Assembly: GCA_037013495.1 (NCBI GenBank)
Contig: CM072801.1
Span: forward strand, 9,224,501-9,288,500
Origin: Hippophae tibetana
Lineage: Eukaryota; Streptophyta; Magnoliopsida; Rosales; Elaeagnaceae
Direction of reading: 5' to 3'
DNA: 64,000 nucleotides
The position numbers and the translations under genes are program-made. The notes under the pieces were generated by a model, which saw only the letters and a list, made by a program, of their open reading frames with translations, had not been told where the DNA came from and did not search any database. Position 1 is the stretch's first letter. Every line of letters starts with the position of its first letter. This document shows positions 61,383 through 64,000 of this stretch, in pieces.

Positions 61383-64000
61383 TAGGGGTGAGCATCGATT
61401 CGAAACCGCAAATTTTAGGTCAATCCGAATCCGATCTGCGGTACATGTCAATCCGAACAAATCTGAATCTGCCAATTTTAAGTCAATCTGAATCCGATCC
61501 TATCCGATTCAAATATTATGCAATCCGAAAATTATTTAATTCGAATCCGCTTTAAATGCCAATCCGATCTGATAGGGTCAAAATTTTAATTTAAATCTAT
61601 TAAAAAAATTACATAAATAAGCAAATTATGAAATATCAATCCGAGCAAATCCAAATGTGATATAATTTCAACATATAAAATAAAAATAATTTAACAAAAA
61701 TAATCAAAAAGAAAAAATTCAACATCAATTACATAATTTAACTCCAAATATACATAGTAATAATTTAACTATAAAAAATTAAATATCAATTACATAGATT
61801 AACTTCACTCTCCAAACATTAATAACAACAAGAACTCTTTTTGATAATCATTCAAGGTTTAAGTCACCAATACCATCAAGAACATCTACATAATTAAAAA
61901 TTAAAAAGTTAAAAGTTAAAAATATACATAAATAATGAGCTAATAAACATAATAATATATATTTGATAACAAAAAAATCTATATATGTTTGAAAGTTTTA
62001 TGCAATATACCTCATTCTAGAATTTCAATTTCATCAAGTGATTCTTGGATATTAATGATTGGAGATGAACGAATCCAACTTTGAGTGCAAATAAAAAATT
62101 GTATAGTTTTAGAAGATAAGGAACTCCTATATGGACTAATTGTACGACCACCAATAGAGAACGCAAATTCAGATGCTACAGTAGATATCAGTATGGTCAA
62201 TACATCTCGAGTTATCAAAGACAAAATCTTAAATCTTGAGAAATGAACATTCCACCAACGTAAAAGATCGAAAATCTCATCATCCATATCAACCAATGCT
62301 TCTTGTAAGTATTTTTCCACATCAAATTTGTTTTCCATAGTATGAACTTCTTTGAAATGTTTTCTCTTACGAGAAACATAAAGTTGGAATGCTTCTGCTT
62401 TTAAACCAAAACCTTCCATACCCATTTCTAAAGGTTAAGAAGATTTTTCTGTGTTTGAGAGAAAATAAGCTTTACAATACTTCTTGTACATATCTTCCAA
62501 GGTTTTTTTTTTACCTTTTTTGAACTCATTGATGCCTCAATCTCATCCCCATTGCACAATTCTAGCAAACTTAGATGTAAAGAACATTCTTTATGCATAG
62601 GATCAAGTAAAACAGACACAAATAACATCATATTCATTTTAGATATCCTTCCCAATATTTGTCAAACTTTACATTCATATCACTAGTTATCTTCATCATA
62701 ATGTAATCCTTACTTTTACTCCACATATCAAGTTGATCAGGAATAAAACAAATATGATCCAAGAAGAAATTAGAAGTCACATATAAAGATCCAAAAAACA
62801 TTAATGTAGCTTCATAAAAAACTTTCAAAAATTGGACAAATTGCCTAGCATTATCCCAATCCATTATAGTCGGAGCTTGTTTAATTTCACCTCGACAAAA
62901 ATCTTGATAGTATCCTAAATAAGTGATCTCTAACCTTTTAAATGCTTTTTGAAAATAAGTTGCAGAATCCAACATCAAATAAGTTGAATTCCACCTTGTC
63001 GTAACATCTAAACAAACGAATTTTTGAGTAGAGAGTTTTTCCATTTCAGCAGCACTCTTAAATTTTTGCAGTCTAATTGGTGATCCTTTCACGTATCTTA
63101 CAACAACATGAATCCTATTTATTGATATGCTATACTCTTTCAAACCCTGCTCAACAATTAAATTCAGAATATGTGCACCACATCGCATGTGCAAGTGTTT
63201 TGATTCTAAAATTGCATTACCCCAGCCATTAACACATTTTTTCAAATAATTAAATGCAGTATCATTAGAACTTACATTATCAACTGTAATACATAATATC
63301 CTATAAATTCCCCAATCTAACAAACATGCTTCAATCGCTCTACCAAATGTATCACTTTTATGATTTGGAACTTGACAAAAGTTCAAGATTCTCTTTTGTA
63401 AATTCCAACCATTATCAACAAAATGAGCAGTTAAACACATATAACATAAATTTTGACAATATGTCCATGTATCAATAGTAAGACATATTCTTTTACTAGT
63501 TCTATTCAACAACTCTTTCAATTTTACTCTTTCAATAACGTACAAATTCAAGCAATCTCTTGCAATAGTCCACCGAGAAGGGATTTAAACAAAGGTTGTA
63601 GCTCTTCAATAAACTCCTTAAATCCTTCACCTTCTACGATAATAAATGGAAATTCATCTTTTATTATCATCCTTACCAATTTTTCTCTACATCTTTCAAC
63701 ATTAAAATGTGATGTATAAGACTTCCTTCCTTATAGAAAGCTAAATTTTTTTGTTTCTTAAGAACTCTACTGGGAAACTTATCACATCCAATGGAAATGT
63801 GTGCAAGCAAATTTGACGTGCTAGATTTGCTTGACATATAGTTATATTGTTTCTTACAATATTTGCATATAGCTTTGCGATATTACCCCTACCCATTTTA
63901 TAGTAAAATGAGCCCATGCTTCACTACTAGACCTAGAAGAAACTTTTTTACCTTCTTCTTTAGAAGCAATTCATAGGTCAAGAATTGGAGTACTTCAGAA
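61383..64000 (-). mobile_element. hAT transposon with decayed transposase, running off the window
   Basis: The left terminus TAGGGGTGAGCATCG is followed by about 200 bp of clustered TCAATCCGAA and ATCCGATC subterminal motifs, then a minus-strand transposase. The other end lies beyond 64000. The coding strand points at this left end, so it is the element's 3' end. It abuts or is nested in the hAT fragment starting at 60228. Confidence 0.75.
62012..63960 (-). pseudogene. hAT transposase (BED finger, RICESLEEPER-like), frameshifted
   Basis: In order on the minus strand: a BED zinc finger with CKYCKKQYNY...LLAHISIGC (about 63870-63790); an N-terminal helical part (VRMIIKDEFPFIIVEGEGF) that loses frame near 63580; the RNase H-like core LTIDTWTYCQNLCYMCLTAH and CITVDNVSSNDTAF (63551-62634); the insertion domain with RCGAHILNLIV and VTTRWNSTYLML; and, after another break near 62640, the C-terminal dimerisation domain FDLLRWW...VASEFAFSIGGRTISPYRSSL (62300-62100). 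At least three frame breaks were seen. The enzyme would cut and paste hAT DNA; this copy cannot do so unaided. Confidence 0.85.

Overview
This is AT-rich nuclear DNA from a flowering plant, most likely a eudicot. The evidence is spliced genes with plant GT-AG introns, a JAM/MYC-type bHLH factor, a plant class DRP1 dynamin, many plant Ty1/copia, hAT and CACTA transposons, and fragments of chloroplast genes. I cannot name the species from the sequence alone.

Only three protein genes look intact. (1) A DRP1-type dynamin-related GTPase runs on the minus strand from 36931 to 16759. I could assemble 16 exons with consistent reading phase into 609 codons plus a stop. Its 20 kb span is swollen by three copia elements: one in intron 1 (minus strand), a very young one in intron 7 (minus strand, identical LTRs) and an old one in intron 14 (plus strand). 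(2) A KELP-type transcriptional coactivator gene (40996-43136, plus strand) has a fourth exon that adds a copia Gag-like domain and a CCHC zinc knuckle in frame. (3) A single-exon bHLH13/JAM2-like repressor of jasmonate responses lies at 49387-51207 (minus strand). A tRNA-Gln(CUG) gene sits just upstream of the KELP gene.

The rest is mobile or decayed DNA. At 1.5-2.8 kb there is a probable gypsy-type LTR, and at 3.3-4.7 kb shuffled chloroplast pieces (ycf2 and rbcL). At 7.0-9.1 kb a 2.1 kb hAT element with 8-bp target duplications carries a fragment of a host DUF632 gene. A solo copia LTR lies at 12.5-13.0 kb and a copia gag-protease relic at 14.5-15.7 kb. A 1.07 kb CACTA element at 45.35-46.42 kb holds an array of palindromic AACCGAC/GTCGGTT repeats, and a degenerate telomere-like tract lies at 58.2-58.7 kb. 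The right end (60.2-64 kb) holds two hAT elements, the second with a decayed BED-finger transposase that runs off the window.

The most notable item is the KELP-Gag fusion: the likely ancestral KELP stop codon (TAA) overlaps the splice donor of exon 3. Splicing would therefore decide between a short KELP of 154 residues and a 455-residue coactivator-Gag fusion. The hAT element with captured host exons is the second.
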